A stretch of 64,000 nucleotides of DNA from an uncultured Pseudacidovorax sp. (GCF_913773995.1 NZ_CAJYES010000226.1:62001-126000); one strand, 5' to 3'; counted from the stretch's first letter, positions 1 to 8,804 are shown. Notes: generated from the letters alone by a model not told the origin. Translations and numbers: made by a program.

Positions 1-1
1 G

Positions 2-64
2 GCCTTCATCGATGCGCTGCGGCGGCGCATGCACCGCCTGCCCGGATTCCGGCCCGCGGCCTGA
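2..64 (+). CDS. C-terminal tail of an upstream gene (partial)
   Basis: An open frame enters from the left edge and stops at a TGA at 62-64. It encodes about 20 residues ending in LPGFRPAA. The Arg-rich amphipathic tail (FIDALRRRMHR) resembles the last helix of LysR-type regulators, but the fragment is too short to assign. It lies 118 bp upstream of the glutathione-transferase gene and on the same strand. Confidence 0.4.
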   Translation, partial: AFIDALRRRMHRLPGFRPAA

Positions 65-182
65 GCGCCTGCAGCGCGGGCCGGGCAGGAGGTCGCCGCG
101 TGGGCGCTTTGGCAGCCATGCCGGCACCGCAACCGGCCTTCTGGCATGCTGGCGCGCTCGCTCCCCAAGACTTCGACTCCCC

Positions 183-896
183 ATGTCCAACGACCTTTCC
201 GCCTTCCCCATCACCCGCAAGTGGCCGGCCACCCATCCGGACCGGCTGCAGCTCTATTCGCTGCCCACGCCCAACGGCGTGAAGGCATCGATCATGCTGG
301 AGGAATGCGGCCTGCCCTACGAGGTGCACCGCGTGGACTTCGGGGCCAACGATCAGACCTCGCCGGAGTTCCTCTCGCTCAACCCGAACAACAAGATCCC
401 GGCCATCCTCGACCCCAACGGGCCGGACGGCCAGCCGCTGGCGCTGTTCGAGTCGGGCGCGATCCTGGTCTACCTGGCCGACAAGACCGGCCAGTTCATC
501 CCCAAGGACGCCGCCGGCCGCTATCACGCGCTGCAGTGGCTGATGTTCCAGATGGGCGGCATCGGGCCCATGTTTGGCCAGCTCGGCTTCTTCCACAAGT
601 TCGCCGGCAAGGACTACGAGGACAAGCGGCCGCGCGACCGCTACGTGGCCGAGTCCAGGCGTCTGCTGGGCGTGCTGGACAGGCACCTGACGGGCAAGGA
701 CTGGGTGCTCGGCAACGACTATTCCATCGCCGACGTCGCCATCTTTCCGTGGGTGCGCAACCTCGTGGGCTTCTACGAGGCGCGCGAGCTGGTCGGCTTC
801 GGCGAATTCACGCACGTGCAGCGGGTGCTGGATGCCTTCGTGGCACGGCCTGCGGTCGTGCGCGGCCTGGGCATTCCGGGCGCGCCCGCCAAGTAG
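183..896 (+). CDS. Glutathione S-transferase, YghU/YfcG-like
   Basis: A 237-residue cytosolic glutathione-dependent transferase or disulfide-bond reductase. The N-terminal thioredoxin-like half (about residues 22-110) has the TPNGVKASIMLEE segment typical of the YghU/YfcG (nu-class) group, then NPNNKIPAI and the ESGAILVYLA glutathione-binding stretch. The C-terminal half is the all-helical GST domain with the IADVAIFPW signature. Members of this group reduce 2-hydroxyethyl disulfide and organic peroxides using bound glutathione. The ATG at 183 was chosen because homology begins there. The open frame extends upstream, but that part looks like shadow sequence. Family is secure; the physiological substrate is unknown. 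Confidence 0.9.
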   Translation: MSNDLSAFPITRKWPATHPDRLQLYSLPTPNGVKASIMLEECGLPYEVHRVDFGANDQTSPEFLSLNPNNKIPAILDPNGPDGQPLALFESGAILVYLADKTGQFIPKDAAGRYHALQWLMFQMGGIGPMFGQLGFFHKFAGKDYEDKRPRDRYVAESRRLLGVLDRHLTGKDWVLGNDYSIADVAIFPWVRNLVGFYEARELVGFGEFTHVQRVLDAFVARPAVVRGLGIPGAPAK

Positions 897-900
897 ACGA

Positions 901-1233
901 TCAGCGCAGATGCAGCCGGCGCCGCACCACGGGCCGGCTGATGGCGGCAATGGCCAGGCCCGCGATGGCGGCCGAGGCGATCAGTGCGAAGGACTTGGAC
1001 ACGACCAGCCCCTTGACGGGCCGACGAATGCCTTGCTCCCGCTTGCGTGGCGGTGGGCTGACAGTCACCGACACCGGGTCGCTGGCCGGGAAGGACTCGG
1101 CAATGCCCTGGTCCAGGGCGTCCTCGTCAGGTTCGCGCTTCTCGGGCGGCGCCACCTTCTCCGCCGCCTGCGGGTCGGCGGCCGTGGGAAAGCGAAAGGC
1201 GTCGGGCTGGGTGTTCTTGTCGTCCTGGCTCAT
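901..1233 (-). CDS. Hypothetical protein with one C-terminal membrane segment
   Basis: A 110-residue protein of unknown function. The first 65 residues are hydrophilic and Pro/Glu/Asp-rich, with the stretch DQGIAESFPASDPVSVTVS, which recurs in small Burkholderiales hypothetical proteins. Residues about 80-98 (ALIASAAIAGLAIAAIS) form one hydrophobic helix, followed by an Arg-rich tail, so it is probably anchored in the inner membrane. The start at 1233 follows a GAGGAG ribosome-binding site. An in-frame ATG six codons upstream has none. It converges on the GST gene with only four bases between the stops. Confidence 0.65.
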   Translation of the reverse strand: MSQDDKNTQPDAFRFPTAADPQAAEKVAPPEKREPDEDALDQGIAESFPASDPVSVTVSPPPRKREQGIRRPVKGLVVSKSFALIASAAIAGLAIAAISRPVVRRRLHLR

Positions 1234-1415
1234 GGGGGCTCCTCGTTCCATGGGGTGTCGGTTCGTCCGCAGTGCGTGCGCGTTGCGGGCGGCTCGACCA
1301 GCGTAGCGCGCCTGCGTGCGCAGACTGTGGGACCACGCCGCGAATCGGGTAGGAACAGCGGCGCGTCCGCAACCTGCGGACACATGCGCGGCTTCCCGCC
1401 GCCGGCCGCCGGCCG

Positions 1416-1457
1416 CCCGCAGCCCGCAGCCCGCAGCCCGCAGCCCGCAGCCCGCAG
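1416..1457. repeat. Heptanucleotide tandem repeat (CCCGCAG)x6
   Basis: Six exact head-to-tail copies of CCCGCAG occupy 42 bp, preceded by GCCGCCGGCCGCCGG. The array ends five bases before the candidate -35 element of the thioesterase promoter. Such arrays can change copy number by slipped-strand mispairing. Because it lies upstream of the promoter, a change would alter spacing of upstream elements and not a reading frame. Confidence 0.9.
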
Positions 1458-1461
1458 GCGA

Positions 1462-1490
1462 CTGCACCGTCCGGGTGCGCTGGCTATAGT
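1462..1490 (+). promoter_or_regulatory. Candidate sigma70 promoter of the thioesterase gene
   Basis: A TATAGT -10 hexamer (1485-1490) lies 17 bp downstream of CTGCAC (1462-1467), a weak -35 match. The expected transcript start near 1497 would give a leader of about 44 nt to the ATG at 1541. Confidence 0.4.
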
Positions 1491-1540
1491 TCCGCGGCTC
1501 TTTCATCCCCATCCCCATCCCCAACGCCGACGGAGACACC

Positions 1541-1963
1541 ATGCGCATCTGGCAGAAGCCCATCTCGATCGAGGAACTCACCCGCAGCCACGTGGGCACC
1601 GTCGGCGGCCACATCGGCCTGGAGTTCGTGGAGATCGGCGACGACTACATCGTCGGCCGCGTGCCGGTGGACGCCCGCACCATCCAGCCCTACGGCATCC
1701 TGCACGGCGGCGTGTCGGTGGTGCTGGCCGAGACGCTGGGCTCCTGCGGCGCCCACTACTCGGTGCCCGAGAACGAGCGCACCGTGGGTCTGGACATCAA
1801 CGCCAACCACCTGCGCGCCGCTTCCAGGGGCTGGGTCACCGGCACCGCACGGCCGGTGCACCGCGGCCGCAGCACACAGGTCTGGCAGATCGAGCTGCGC
1901 AACGACGATGGCGAGCTGACCTGCGTCTCGCGGCTGACCATGGCCGTGCTGCAGCCGCGCTGA
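1541..1963 (+). CDS. Hotdog-fold acyl-CoA thioesterase, YdiI/MenI-like
   Basis: A 140-residue single-domain hotdog protein of the PaaI/YdiI family, which hydrolyses acyl-CoA or aroyl-CoA thioesters in the cytosol. The signature HGGVSVVLAET is visible: H55-G56-G57 forms the CoA/oxyanion turn, and E64 is at the position of the catalytic carboxylate of YdiI. The length matches the family (135-145 residues). The start at 1541 follows CGGAGA. It precedes the permease gene by 95 bp on the same strand. No menaquinone or phenylacetate genes are nearby, so the substrate is unknown. Confidence 0.9.
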   Translation: MRIWQKPISIEELTRSHVGTVGGHIGLEFVEIGDDYIVGRVPVDARTIQPYGILHGGVSVVLAETLGSCGAHYSVPENERTVGLDINANHLRAASRGWVTGTARPVHRGRSTQVWQIELRNDDGELTCVSRLTMAVLQPR

Positions 1964-2058
1964 ATCGCCCCACGCCGGACCCCGCCTTTGCCCTGCCGCG
2001 GCCCAGCGAGGCCCGGCCGCGCCTTCGTCATCGACAACACACCTCCGAGGAGACACCC

Positions 2059-3351
2059 ATGAGCCTTTTCCAATGGCGCGAAGTCGCCATGACGGGCAAC
2101 ACCGTCGTCGCGCCCGATGAGCGCCTGTCCTGGCCGCAGACCGGCGCCATGGGCGTGCAGCACGTCATCGCCATGTTCGGCGCCACGGTGCTGGCGCCCA
2201 TCCTGATGGGCTTCAACCCCAACGTGGCCATCCTGATGAGCGGGCTGGGCACGCTGATGTTCTACCTACTCACCGGCGGGCGCGTGCCGAGCTATCTGGG
2301 CTCGAGCTTCGCCTTCATCGGCGTGGTGATCGCCGCCACCGGCTATGGCGGCCAGGGGCCCAATGCCAATCTGCCGGTGGCGCTGGGCGGCATCATCGTC
2401 TGCGGACTGGTGTACTTCGGCATCGGCCTGCTGGTGCAGGCCATCGGCACCGGCTGGATCGAGCGCTTCATGCCGCCGGTGGTCACCGGCGCGGTGGTGG
2501 CGGTGATCGGCCTCAACCTCGCGAGCGTGCCGATCAAGAACATGGCGGCCGGCAACTTCGACAGCTGGATGCAGGCCATGACCTTCCTGTGCGTGGGCCT
2601 GGTGGCGGTGTTCGCGCGCGGCATGCTGCAGCGCCTGCTGATCCTGGCCGGTCTGCTGCTGGCCAGCGTGGTCTATGCCGTATTGGCGAATGGCCTGGGC
2701 CTGGGCAAGCCGCTGGATCTGTCGGGCGTGGCGGCCGCGGCCTGGCTGGGCATGCCGGCCTTCACCGGCCCGCGCTTCGACACCGGCGCCATGCTGCTGA
2801 TCGCGCCGGTGGCCATCATCCTGGTGGCCGAGAACCTCGGCCACCTCAAGGCTGTCACGGCCATGACCGGCCGCAACCTCGACCCGCTGATCGGCCGTGC
2901 CTTCATGGGCGACGGCCTGGCCACCATGGTGAGCGGCGCGGCCGGCGGCACGGGTGTCACCACCTATGCCGAGAACATCGGCGTGATGGCGGCCACGCGC
3001 ATCTACTCGACCGCCGTGTTCGTGGTGGCGGCCGTCATCGCGCTGGTGCTCGGCTTCAGTCCCAAGTTCGGCGCGCTGATCCAGGCCATTCCGCTGCCGG
3101 TGATGGGCGGCGTGTCGATCGTGGTGTTCGGCCTGATCGCCGTGGCCGGCGCCAAGATCTGGGTCGACAACCGGGTGGACTTCTCGGACAACCGCAACCT
3201 GATCGTCGCCGCCATCACGCTGATCCTGGGCACGGGCGACTTCACGCTGCGCTTCGGCCAGTTCGCGCTGGGCGGCATCGGCACCGCCACTTTCGGGGCC
3301 CTGCTGCTGTGGGCCATGTTGGGCCGCAACGCAAACGCCCGGTCACATTGA
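2059..3351 (+). CDS. NCS2 uracil/xanthine permease, RutG/UraA-like
   Basis: A 430-residue inner-membrane nucleobase:cation symporter of the NCS2 (UraA/RutG/PbuX) family. Hydrophobic segments run through the whole length. The two substrate-binding glutamates of UraA appear in context: E258 in [11 protein letters not shown] and E305 in [10 protein letters not shown]. The start at 2059 follows GAGGAG and fits the family N-terminus. A strong terminator follows at 3401-3430, so the gene ends a transcription unit. No rut or purine catabolic genes are adjacent, so uracil versus xanthine cannot be decided here. Confidence 0.9.
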   Translation: MSLFQWREVAMTGNTVVAPDERLSWPQTGAMGVQHVIAMFGATVLAPILMGFNPNVAILMSGLGTLMFYLLTGGRVPSYLGSSFAFIGVVIAATGYGGQGPNANLPVALGGIIVCGLVYFGIGLLVQAIGTGWIERFMPPVVTGAVVAVIGLNLASVPIKNMAAGNFDSWMQAMTFLCVGLVAVFARGMLQRLLILAGLLLASVVYAVLANGLGLGKPLDLSGVAAAAWLGMPAFTGPRFDTGAMLLIAPVAIILVAENLGHLKAVTAMTGRNLDPLIGRAFMGDGLATMVSGAAGGTGVTTYAENIGVMAATRIYSTAVFVVAAVIALVLGFSPKFGALIQAIPLPVMGGVSIVVFGLIAVAGAKIWVDNRVDFSDNRNLIVAAITLILGTGDFTLRFGQFALGGIGTATFGALLLWAMLGRNANARSH

Positions 3352-3400
3352 AGGCCCGTGCGCAGCGCCGCCGGACGGTGCCGCGCCGTTAGACTTCGAA

Positions 3401-3430
3401 GGTTTCGCCGTTCTGGCGAAGCCTTTTTTT
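3401..3430 (+). terminator. Rho-independent terminator after the permease
   Basis: A nine-base stem (3401-3409 with 3415-3423, one G-U pair), a five-base loop and a T7 tract at 3424-3430. It lies between the permease stop and minC, separating the two units. Confidence 0.9.
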
Positions 3431-3463
3431 CATTCACCGTCTTTTTCTCTCCACCGTCCCTCG

Positions 3464-4210
3464 ATGGCCGATGCTTCCGCCGCACGCGCACGCGCGGTTT
3501 TCGAATTCAAGAGCGCCACGCTGCCCCTGGTGGCGGTGATCCTCAAGACCGCCGACCTGTCCGTGCTGACGACTGCGCTCGACGCGCAGCTGGCCGACTC
3601 GCCCGATTTCTTCGAGCAGGAGCCGGTGGTGATCGACCTCTCCCAGCTGCCCGAGGACGAGGCCGCCCGCAGCATCGACTTCAAGAAGCTGCGCACCATC
3701 CTCGCACGGCACCAGACCCAGCCTGTGGCCGTGCGCGGCGCGGATGCGCGCCACGCGCAGGCCGCGCGCGCCGCGGGCCTGGCCATCGCCGCCCTGCCCG
3801 GCCCGGCCCCCGCCCGGCCGCCCGAGCCGCCCAGCCCCGCGCCGCAGATCGTGCGCGAGGTGCCGGTGCCGCAGGGCGGCACGCTGCTGATCGACCGGCC
3901 GCTGCGCTCGGGCCAGCAGGTGTATGCCCGCGGCGGCGACGTGATCGTCACCGGCCTGGTGAGCTTCGGCGCCGAGGTCATCGCCGACGGCAACGTGCAT
4001 GTGTACGCGCCGCTGCGCGGCAAGGCCATCGCCGGGGCGCGCGGCGACACCGGCGCGCGCATCTTCACCACCTGCCTCGAAGCGCAGCTGGTGGCCGTGG
4101 CCGGCGTGTATCGCACCTCCGAAGTTGCACTGCCCGCGGACGTGGCCGGCAAGCCGGCGCAGATCCGCCTGCAGGACGACAAGCTTCTGCTGGAAGCCAT
4201 CACCGGCTGA
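3464..4210 (+). CDS. minC: Septum-site determining protein MinC
   Basis: This 248-residue cytosolic FtsZ inhibitor acts with MinD to block polar septa. The N-terminal domain (about 1-105, FEFKSATLPLVAVIL onward) antagonises FtsZ assembly. A Pro/Ala-rich linker (about 105-130) leads to the C-terminal beta-helix with RSGQQVYARGGDVIVTGLV and APLRGKAIAGARGD, which dimerises and binds MinD. It is the first gene of minCDE. Its TGA overlaps by one base an ATG (4210) that is in frame with minD. The family call is secure. Confidence 0.97.
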   Translation: MADASAARARAVFEFKSATLPLVAVILKTADLSVLTTALDAQLADSPDFFEQEPVVIDLSQLPEDEAARSIDFKKLRTILARHQTQPVAVRGADARHAQAARAAGLAIAALPGPAPARPPEPPSPAPQIVREVPVPQGGTLLIDRPLRSGQQVYARGGDVIVTGLVSFGAEVIADGNVHVYAPLRGKAIAGARGDTGARIFTTCLEAQLVAVAGVYRTSEVALPADVAGKPAQIRLQDDKLLLEAITG

Positions 4211-4284
4211 TGGCTCCCCGCAAAAAACCCCCCATTCCCAAGCGCAACAAGCGGCGCGAAACAGTCAAAAAAGGATTCAGGCAA

Positions 4285-5097
4285 ATGACCAAGATCGTGG
4301 TGGTGACCTCGGGCAAGGGCGGCGTCGGCAAGACGACCTCCAGCGCGAGCTTCTCGTCGGGCCTGGCCCTCGCGGGCAAGAAGACGGCCGTGATCGATTT
4401 CGACGTGGGCCTGCGCAACCTGGACCTGATCATGGGTTGCGAGCGCCGCGTGGTGTACGACTTCGTCAACGTGATCCAGGGCGAGGCCAACCTGACGCAG
4501 GCCCTGATCAAGGACAAGCTGTGCGACAACCTGTTCGTGCTGGCCGCTTCGCAGACCCGCGACAAGGAGGCGCTGACGCAGGAAGGCGTGGGCCGCGTGC
4601 TGGAAGAGCTCAAGACGATGGACTTCGACTACATCGTCTGCGACTCGCCCGCCGGCATCGAGACCGGTGCGCTGATGGCCATGCACTTCGCCGACGAAGC
4701 TCTGGTGGTGACCAACCCCGAGGTGTCCTCGGTGCGCGACTCGGACCGCATCCTGGGCATGCTCAGCTCCAAGACCAAGCGGGCCAAGGACGGCGCCGAG
4801 CCGATCAAGGAGCATCTGCTCATCACGCGCTACAACCCCAGCCGCGTGGCCGACGGTCAGATGCTGTCGCTGGAGGACATCCAGGACATCCTGCGCATTC
4901 CGCTGATCGGCGTGATCCCCGAATCGGAGTCGGTGCTGCAGGCCTCGAACCAGGGCATCCCGGCGGTGCACGAGAAGGACACTGACGTGGCCCAGGCCTA
5001 CCTGGACGTGGTGGCGCGCTTCCTCGGCGAAGAGCGGCCCATGCGTTTCACCGAAGCGGCCAAGCCCGGCTTCTTCAAGCGAATCTTCGGGAGGTAA
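4285..5097 (+). CDS. minD: Septum-site determining ATPase MinD
   Basis: A 270-residue ParA/MinD-type ATPase that recruits MinC to the membrane and oscillates under MinE. The deviant Walker A motif GKGGVGKTT is at residues 10-18, and the C-terminal amphipathic membrane-targeting helix ends GFFKRIFGR. Length equals typical MinD. The start at 4285 has AAGGA upstream. A longer in-frame start at 4210 would add 25 Lys/Arg-rich residues ahead of the family N-terminus and is not preferred. It lies between minC and minE. Confidence 0.98.
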   Translation: MTKIVVVTSGKGGVGKTTSSASFSSGLALAGKKTAVIDFDVGLRNLDLIMGCERRVVYDFVNVIQGEANLTQALIKDKLCDNLFVLAASQTRDKEALTQEGVGRVLEELKTMDFDYIVCDSPAGIETGALMAMHFADEALVVTNPEVSSVRDSDRILGMLSSKTKRAKDGAEPIKEHLLITRYNPSRVADGQMLSLEDIQDILRIPLIGVIPESESVLQASNQGIPAVHEKDTDVAQAYLDVVARFLGEERPMRFTEAAKPGFFKRIFGR

Positions 5098-5102
5098 GGG
5101 GC

Positions 5103-5387
5103 ATGTCCTTCCTCTCCTTCCTGCTGGGCGAGAAGAAGAAGTCCGCGGCCGTCGCCAAGGAACGGCTGCAGATCATCCTGGCCCACGAGCGTGGCCTGAA
5201 CGCGCGCCGGCCCGACTACCTGCCGCAGCTGCAGCGCGAACTGCTGGAGGTGATCTCCAAGTACGTGTCGATCAAGGCCGAGGACATCAAGGTGCACCTG
5301 GAGAAGCAGGACGCGCTGGAAGTGCTCGAGGTCAAGATCGAGCTGCCGGACCTGCCCACCACCGCCTCCACGCCCGCGGCCCGCTGA
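5103..5387 (+). CDS. minE: Cell division topological specificity factor MinE
   Basis: This 94-residue MinE stimulates MinD ATPase and confines MinCD to the poles. The N-terminal membrane-targeting helix ([13 protein letters not shown]) is followed by the anti-MinCD segment ([13 protein letters not shown]) and the dimerisation domain with [15 protein letters not shown] and IKVHLEKQD. The start is five bases after the minD stop and preceded by GGGAGG, so the genes are probably translated from one mRNA. A short Ala/Thr/Pro tail extends past the usual end. Confidence 0.97.
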   Translation: MSFLSFLLGEKKKSAAVAKERLQIILAHERGLNARRPDYLPQLQRELLEVISKYVSIKAEDIKVHLEKQDALEVLEVKIELPDLPTTASTPAAR

Positions 5388-5461
5388 GGCCCAGGCTTTG
5401 CGCCCGGGGCGGCTGCGGTTATCGTGGCCGCTCCCCGCAACACTCCATGGAGAGACGCCCG

Positions 5462-5980
5462 ATGGCCACCCGCAAGACCTCCTCGTCCACGTCCGCCGGC
5501 AGTGCCGGCTCGCTGCCCGATCCCATGGCCGCATTGGCGGGCATGCAGGAAGCCGCGTCCAAGTCGCTGCAGGAAATGGCACAGCGCATGCAGGGCATGG
5601 ATGTGACGGGCACCGCGGCCCTGCTGCTGGAGAACAGCCGCAAGGACATGGAGGCGATGGTCAAGGCCAGTTCGATGGCGCGCGAGGGCCTGCAGAGCGT
5701 CGTGCAGCGCCAGACCGAGATGCTCAAGCAGTCCATCGAGCAGTGGCGCGACACGCTACAGTCCATGCCCGGCCAGGACATGAAGGCCCAGCTCGGCAAG
5801 ATCGACAGCATGGGCCGCGCCAGCTTCCAGCAGGCGCTGGAGGACATCCGCGAACTGGCCGACCTCACCGCCAAGTCCCAGACCGAAGCCTTCGAGATCG
5901 TGCGCCAGCGCGTCAACGAGAACGTGGAACAGGCCCGCCAGCTGCTGGCCCAGGGCATGGACGCGCACAAGAAGCGCTGA
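5462..5980 (+). CDS. Phasin family protein
   Basis: A 172-residue hydrophilic, almost wholly helical protein without signal peptide. Residues about 25-170 form amphipathic helices with phasin-like features such as SSMAREGLQSVVQRQTEML and DLTAKSQTEAFEIVRQRV. Phasins coat polyhydroxyalkanoate granules in Burkholderiales. The N-terminus is Ser/Thr/Gly-rich. GGAGAG lies just upstream of the ATG at 5462; an in-frame ATG five codons earlier overlaps that site and is less likely. It is transcribed away from minE and ends at a perfect palindromic terminator. The granule role is inferred from family resemblance. Confidence 0.7.
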   Translation: MATRKTSSSTSAGSAGSLPDPMAALAGMQEAASKSLQEMAQRMQGMDVTGTAALLLENSRKDMEAMVKASSMAREGLQSVVQRQTEMLKQSIEQWRDTLQSMPGQDMKAQLGKIDSMGRASFQQALEDIRELADLTAKSQTEAFEIVRQRVNENVEQARQLLAQGMDAHKKR

Positions 5981-6006
5981 GCCCGGTCAGCCGCCGAACC
6001 CATGCA

Positions 6007-6032
6007 AAAGAGCCTCCCGCGGGAGGCTCTTT
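6007..6032. terminator. Bidirectional terminator palindrome
   Basis: A perfect 26-bp inverted repeat (AAAGAGCCTCCCG and its complement) with A/T runs at both ends. It lies 26 bp after the phasin stop and could terminate on either strand. Confidence 0.85.
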
Positions 6033-6194
6033 CAATTGGCAGGTAGCGAACGCAGGATCGCCGTTCGCGGCAACGTCAGCCCACAGCTGCACAGGAGGCC
6101 GCGGAGCAGGCCATACCAGCGGCTCCAGCAGAACCGGATTTGCCAGGCCGTTGGAAGCGCACCCGGCCGGGGATGGGCTGCACCAGTCGATCAC

Positions 6195-6256
6195 CCGTTC
6201 GCCCTGAGCCTGTCGAAGGGCTCGCGCCCAGGCTTCGACAGGCTCAGCCCGAACGG
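6195..6256. repeat. Dispersed palindromic element, copy 1
   Basis: Two 24-base arms (6195-6218 and 6233-6256) are near-perfect inverted copies of CCGTTCGGGCTGAGCCTGTCGAAG, differing at two positions, around a 14-base loop. Related copies occur at 12667-12690 and 22964-23015. All three lie between convergent genes. Confidence 0.85.
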
Positions 6257-6296
6257 CCTCTGGTTCACTGACTTGCATTGGCCTGGGGGGAGCCTA

Positions 6297-7190
6297 TCAA
6301 GTCGCTGGCTTGTCGCTCAGCGCCTTCAAGTTGTCCCTCAGTTCCTTGCTCATCGGCAACCCGATGGCCTGGTTCTTCGGCGGGATCGGGCCCATGAACC
6401 ACTTGGCGTACATCTTCTCGAACTCGCCCGACTTCATGAGGCCGGTGAAGACGCCATCCACCAGTGCCTTGAACTTGGGATCGTCCTTGCGCAGCATGCA
6501 GGCATAGGGCTCCACCTGCAGGGCCTCGGCCACCACGTCCAGGCTGGCGGGGTCCTTGGCGTTGGCCTTCAGGCCGAAGAGCAGGATGTCGTCCATCGGG
6601 AAGGCCGCGGCGCGGTCGCTCTCGACCAGCAGCAGCGCGTCGGCATGGTCCTTGGCGCCGATGATGTCCATGTCCAGCTTCTTCTCCTCGTTGTACTTGC
6701 GCACGACGAGCATGTTGGTGGTGCCGGTGGTGATGGCCACCTTCTTGCCCTTGAGGTCGGCCCAGTCCTTGATGTTGGCGCTCTTCTTCACCAGCGCGCG
6801 GGTGCCGGTGTAGAAGTGGTTGATGGCGAAGGCCACGTCCTTGCCACGGGCGCTGTTGTTGGTGGTGGAGCCGCACTCCAGATCGATGGTGCCGTTGGTC
6901 AGCAGCGGGATCCGGTTGGCCGAGGTGACGGGCATCAGCGCCACCTCCAGGTTGGGCTTGTTGAGCTGCTTCTTGACCTCGGCGACGACGGCATTGCTCA
7001 GCTCCACCGCGAAGCCGATCGGCTTGCCGGGCGCCTCCAGGTAGCTGAAGGGCACCGAGGACTCACGGTAGGCCAGCGTGATCTTGTTGTCCTTCTCGAT
7101 CTTGGCGAGCGTGTCCTGGCCCTGGGCCTGGGCGGCCTGCAGGCCGGCGATGCCCAGCAGGGCAGCGGTCAGGAGGGGGGAAAGCTTCAT
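6297..7190 (-). CDS. gltI: Glutamate/aspartate-type ABC transporter binding protein
   Basis: A 297-residue periplasmic solute-binding protein of the family 3 amino-acid group, closest in pattern to GltI/AatJ. A signal peptide (MKLSPLLTAALLGIAGLQAAQA) is probably cut after residue 22. The mature protein has the hallmark segments LAYRESSVPFSY, PIGFAVEL, VTSANRIPLLTNGTIDLECGSTTNN and KDWADLKGKKVAITTGTTN. It normally feeds GltJKL, but no permease or ATPase gene is adjacent. It is therefore an orphan binding protein here, or works with a transporter encoded elsewhere. Glutamate/aspartate specificity is inferred. Confidence 0.85.
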   Translation of the reverse strand: MKLSPLLTAALLGIAGLQAAQAQGQDTLAKIEKDNKITLAYRESSVPFSYLEAPGKPIGFAVELSNAVVAEVKKQLNKPNLEVALMPVTSANRIPLLTNGTIDLECGSTTNNSARGKDVAFAINHFYTGTRALVKKSANIKDWADLKGKKVAITTGTTNMLVVRKYNEEKKLDMDIIGAKDHADALLLVESDRAAAFPMDDILLFGLKANAKDPASLDVVAEALQVEPYACMLRKDDPKFKALVDGVFTGLMKSGEFEKMYAKWFMGPIPPKNQAIGLPMSKELRDNLKALSDKPAT

Positions 7191-7497
7191 GAAAGAAAAC
7201 CTTTCTGTCGAAGATGCGTGTAGAGGAAGGAAGCGAGCACGGCGGAAGAGGACGGACTCGGCGTGGACCCAAGCAAGGCGCCGGCCAGTGTGGCCGCAGG
7301 CCGGGCCTGCCGCTCATGGTTTTTTCGCGGCCGGCCATGCCCAAAGCTTATGGGGGGCTGACCGGTCCCATGAGCTGGCGGCATGGCCCTTGATGGCTTT
7401 GGCATTGGTGGCGCACGAAGGCGCTCCGTAGAGTGCGGGATAACCCTGGCAGGACTGCCTGCCCCTTCGAGCGCTGCTTCTCATCTGTCCTCACACC
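7191..7497. other. Divergent promoter region, gltI / dadA-like
   Basis: This 307-bp gap lies between divergent start codons and must hold both promoters. It contains a 15-base inverted repeat (7296-7310) followed 12 bases later by T6 (7319-7324). No convincing -35/-10 pair or open frame was recognised. Confidence 0.5.
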
Positions 7498-8736
7498 ATG
7501 CACATCTGCATCCTCGGCGCCGGCATCGTCGGCCTGGCCACCGCGTGGGAACTCCAGGCCCAGGGCCATACCGTGACGGTGGTGGATCGCGCAGCGCCCG
7601 GCAGCGGCACCAGCAGCGGCAACGGCGCGCAGCTGAGCTACTCGTATGTCGCGCCGCTGGCCGATGCCTCCATCTGGGGGCAGCTGCCGCACCTGATGTT
7701 CTCCGCCGATTCGCCATTGAAGCTGCGGCCCCAGCTGGACCCGCAGCAGTGGCGCTGGGGACTGGGCTTCATGGCCGCCTGCAACGACCGCAGCGCGACA
7801 CGCACGACGCAGGCCCTGCTGAAGCTGGCCGCTGCGAGCCGCGAGGGCTTTGAGGCCATGCGCGCGCAGCTTCAACCCGACAGCGACTTTGCCGAGGCCG
7901 GCAAGCTGGTGCTCTACGGCAGTGCCGCGGGCGTGGACGCGGCACGCCGGCAGGTGGCGCTGCAGCAATCGCTGGGCGGCGCAGCGCAGCGCGTGGTGAC
8001 GCCGGACGAAGCGGTCGCGCTGGAGCCGGCGCTGGCGGGCTATCGGAGTCGCTTTGCGGGCGCCGTCTACACCGCGAGCGAATGCGTGGCCGACTGCCTG
8101 AAGGTGTGCCAGGCGCTCGCTGCGGCCCTGCAGGCGCGCGGGGTGCAGTTGGTCACGGCCGAGGTGCAGGGCTTCGAAGCCTCGCGTGGCCGTGCAAGGG
8201 CGGTGCGTACGCGCGAGCGAGGCGCCATCGCCGCCGATGCCTTCGTGGTCGCCGTCGGCGCCGCCGCGGCGCGCTTCGGCCGCATGCTGGGCGCCTACCT
8301 GCCGGTCTATCCGCTCAAGGGCTACAGCATCACGCTGCCGGTACACGATGCGCCCGGCGCCGCGCCGGTGGTGAGCGTGACGGACACGGCGCGCAAGACG
8401 GTGTTCGCGCGCATCGGCCAGCGCCTGCGCGTGGCCGGCATGGCGGAGCTGGTGGGCGAAGACCTGCGCATTCCGCCCGCGCGCATCGCCACGCTGCAGG
8501 CGGCCACGCAGGCCGTGTTTCCGCATGCCGCGGTGGAAGCCGCCGACCCGCAGCCCTGGGCGGGCCTGCGACCGGCCACCCCCAGCGGCCTTCCGCTGGT
8601 GGGCCGTGCCGGAAGAGCGCCGGCCAACGTGCTCTTCAACGTCGGCCATGGCGCGCTGGGCTTCACGCTGGCCTTCGGCACGGCGCGCCAGGTGGCACGC
8701 CTGCTGGCCACCGGCACCGCCCTGGCACCCGCCTGA
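7498..8736 (+). CDS. dadA: D-amino-acid dehydrogenase, DadA family
   Basis: A 412-residue FAD-dependent oxidoreductase of the DAO superfamily, most like the small subunit DadA, which oxidatively deaminates D-amino acids and passes electrons to the respiratory chain. The dinucleotide-binding motif GAGIVGLATAW starts at residue 7. The DadA-like segments SSGNGAQLSYSYVAPLA, YPLKGYSITLPV and the C-terminal WAGLRPATPSGLPLVG...NVGHGALGFTL are visible. Length is close to DadA (about 430). No alanine racemase (dadX) is adjacent, so it could act on another D-amino acid or N-methyl amine. Confidence 0.82.
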   Translation: MHICILGAGIVGLATAWELQAQGHTVTVVDRAAPGSGTSSGNGAQLSYSYVAPLADASIWGQLPHLMFSADSPLKLRPQLDPQQWRWGLGFMAACNDRSATRTTQALLKLAAASREGFEAMRAQLQPDSDFAEAGKLVLYGSAAGVDAARRQVALQQSLGGAAQRVVTPDEAVALEPALAGYRSRFAGAVYTASECVADCLKVCQALAAALQARGVQLVTAEVQGFEASRGRARAVRTRERGAIAADAFVVAVGAAAARFGRMLGAYLPVYPLKGYSITLPVHDAPGAAPVVSVTDTARKTVFARIGQRLRVAGMAELVGEDLRIPPARIATLQAATQAVFPHAAVEAADPQPWAGLRPATPSGLPLVGRAGRAPANVLFNVGHGALGFTLAFGTARQVARLLATGTALAPA

Positions 8737-8747
8737 AGCACTGGAAC

Positions 8748-8781
8748 GAACCCGCCGTGTCCGGTCGGACACGCCGGGTTC
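8748..8781. terminator. Stem-loop between convergent dadA-like and ompW genes
   Basis: A 15-bp stem with one mismatch (8748-8762 with 8767-8781) and a GGTC loop. The T tract is weak on both strands, but its position 12 bp after one stop and 24 bp before the other fits a shared terminator. Confidence 0.55.
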
Positions 8782-8804
8782 AATTCACCCTTGCGAGCCT
8801 TTGA

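Larger units (their letters stand above)
1234..1540. other. Intergenic region with tandem repeat and promoter
   Basis: This 307-bp gap separates the divergent hypothetical protein and thioesterase genes. It holds a six-copy heptanucleotide repeat (1416-1457), a sigma70-like promoter (1462-1490) and a short ATCCCC repeat in the presumed 5' leader (about 1505-1522). No open frame in it looks coding. Confidence 0.7.
5981..6296. other. Convergent intergenic region: terminator plus palindromic repeat
   Basis: This 316-bp gap between the phasin gene (plus) and the binding-protein gene (minus) contains a perfect terminator palindrome (6007-6032) and a dispersed palindromic element (6195-6256). Nothing coding was recognised in it. 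Confidence 0.7.
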
